Shown in pieces: positions 62,732 through 64,000 of a stretch of DNA of 64,000 bases. The notes under the pieces are model-generated. The model was given only the letters and a program-made list of their open reading frames with translations. It was not told the DNA's origin and ran no database searches. The stretch is from an uncultured Dorea sp. (GTDB lineage Bacteria; Bacillota; Clostridia; Lachnospirales; Lachnospiraceae). The stretch is from positions 84,804-148,803 of the forward strand of contig CAPEBR010000006.1 in assembly GCA_948602995.1 (NCBI GenBank). Reading direction: 5' to 3'. The position numbers and the translations under genes were made by a program. The first letter of the stretch is position 1. Every line of letters starts with the position of its first letter.

Positions 62732-64000
62732 TTATGCAATCAACGATATATTCAATCCCGATACCATATCATCCAATTCAATATCCGTATCCTTATCCCA
62801 TTTATCTGTATCTTTTGGATAGTACATGTTATGTTTCTTACCCATATCATTAGGAGGTAAACGATCTACTTTTAATAATGATGCTATCTCTAAATTCTTT
62901 ATTGCTCTTAATATATGACTTTCTTCCATGTTAAGGGTTATATTCATTTTTTCCAATGTACAGCTTTTACCATCCTTATAGTTATTTAAAATGCATAAAT
63001 ACACCTTATATTCATTTTGTGTAATCTGGTGACAGATAAATGCCCTTGCTACTGAATAATAAAATACAATATATTTATCCATATCAATATCTTTCAAACC
63101 TCTAGCAAGTTTAATCACTTTATCATCAAAAGTCGGATTTTTCTTTTTACATTGTGTTGGTGTGGGATCAGTTACTTTTATACACTTGTGATTCTCCAAA
63201 TCTTCCAGTGTCTTTTTCAGTGTAGATATATCCATGCAAAGTTGCCACTTTCCATGCTTTTTATATTGCATCCGATATTTCAAATCTTTTACTGTAAATG
63301 GTGTTCTCCCTGTTTTAGGCATATATTTATCTAATACTGTCAAAATCAAATATTCATATCCTGACATTATATATTTCCCTTTGACGCTTAATTTTCCATC
63401 TGTCAAAACTTTTTGGTTCATTTTTACACCTACATCTTCTGATATACTCATATTCTCATACGGGTTTATCGCCTGCTTACAATGATATTTATCACATTGT
63501 TTACGAACTATTTCTTTCTTCCGTTCGTCTTTGATATTCCACCAACAACCGCCGATTATCATGCCATTTTTCTTAAACCATTCGTACCATCCGTTTATTT
63601 CATCTTGCGTCTCAGCTATACTTTTTGGTGGTCTACATCTTGTGTTCCATTCCTGGCACATTTGTTCAATTTTGTAGTTTGGATACTTTTGTCTTGTAAG
63701 CCATACAATTATTCTTCCTAACCATGTATTTCTTTCATGCTCATCAGATCCTTCATGGAATGCTTTTTCAGTACAAAGACAGCTATATTGTTTTTCACCA
63801 AATTCACCCGTGTCATACTTCCATTCCGTAAAGGGCAGTTCCGGTATATCTTCTGTTGTAAATCTTTTCTTTGCATTATTTACAGTTCTTTTCAGATTTT
63901 CTACATCAAGAGGGTGAAATTTTGCTATCTGTTGAGGATGTATACTGTAATGGTCTATTTCCTTTACCATAGGAAACTTCCCATTTTCATCTGGATTCTT
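62732..64000 (-). CDS. Replication protein with PriCT-like domain, 5' end beyond the window
   Basis: The frame is open to the window edge (first visible codons KNPDENGKFPMVKE), so the internal ATG at 63970 is not the real start. The visible 422 residues include NTWLGRIIVWLTRQKYPNYK followed by CQEWNTRCRPPKSIAETQDE, resembling the primase C-terminal (PriCT) helical domain, then a region with FTVKDLKYRMQYKKHGKWQL and C-terminal helices that look like winged-helix replication initiators. The N-terminal part, missing here, would carry the primase or helicase function. It is likely the element's replication protein. Confidence 0.65.
   Translation of the reverse strand, partial: KNPDENGKFPMVKEIDHYSIHPQQIAKFHPLDVENLKRTVNNAKKRFTTEDIPELPFTEWKYDTGEFGEKQYSCLCTEKAFHEGSDEHERNTWLGRIIVWLTRQKYPNYKIEQMCQEWNTRCRPPKSIAETQDEINGWYEWFKKNGMIIGGCWWNIKDERKKEIVRKQCDKYHCKQAINPYENMSISEDVGVKMNQKVLTDGKLSVKGKYIMSGYEYLILTVLDKYMPKTGRTPFTVKDLKYRMQYKKHGKWQLCMDISTLKKTLEDLENHKCIKVTDPTPTQCKKKNPTFDDKVIKLARGLKDIDMDKYIVFYYSVARAFICHQITQNEYKVYLCILNNYKDGKSCTLEKMNITLNMEESHILRAIKNLEIASLLKVDRLPPNDMGKKHNMYYPKDTDKWDKDTDIELDDMVSGLNISLIA

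Overview
The window reads as chromosome of a low-to-moderate GC Firmicute of the Lachnospiraceae type. The grounds are family resemblance and style: Bacillota Shine-Dalgarno sequences (GGAGG/AGGAG) before nearly every gene, a T-box leader on leuS, and a mix of rlmD, pcrA, a heterodimeric ABC exporter pair, yerC, trkA/trkH and a clostridial EF-G paralogue. Almost all genes lie on the minus strand.

Region 1 (1-7.3 kb) is a defence or mobile island, partly decayed. It holds the 5' part of a PLD/helicase-type protein with a Cro-like regulator, a STAND-type NTPase with a PD-(D/E)XK-like N-terminus, a SAM methyltransferase overlapping an internally deleted HNH nuclease gene, a DUF6155-like gene, a shortened GNAT gene, an intact ParE-type toxin-antitoxin pair on the plus strand, and truncated dinD-like and UvrD-like fragments. 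Region 2 (7.4-39 kb) is housekeeping chromosome: rlmD, pcrA, an EFR1-type ferredoxin, two ABC half-exporters, DUF1836 and YerC regulators, a PHP phosphatase, a TM2/SPFH/zinc-ribbon membrane cluster (the SPFH gene has an in-frame TGA near its start), a MerR regulator with an operator placed as in MerR promoters, L-asparaginase, two MITE-like hairpin elements, T-box-leuS, trkA-trkH, an EF-G-like GTPase with altered motifs, and a FtsX-type ABC transporter.

Region 3 (about 39.1 kb to the window end) is an integrated phage-like element, all on the minus strand. From its left end it has arm-type repeats, a Tn916-type integrase, a short excisionase gene, a tail module (1245-aa hub/fibre protein and 2573-aa tape measure), small phage genes, and a 1075-aa protein that I read as a single-chain RNA polymerase of the YonO / eukaryotic-RdRP-like class (Asp-rich D-x-D-G-D loop plus several flanking family motifs). 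Above that lie small genes, a 233-bp array of pentamers of the form CNNAN, an iteron and AT-tract region that could be an origin, a broken ParB-like gene, and a replication protein with a primase-C-terminal-like domain that runs off the window. No portal, terminase or capsid gene is visible.

The most unusual items are the polymerase, the CNNAN array about 1.1 kb upstream of it, and the repeated use of apparent AUU start codons behind strong ribosome binding sites in this element. How these work together is inference: the polymerase could transcribe element genes from an unusual control region, while integrase and excisionase control excision.
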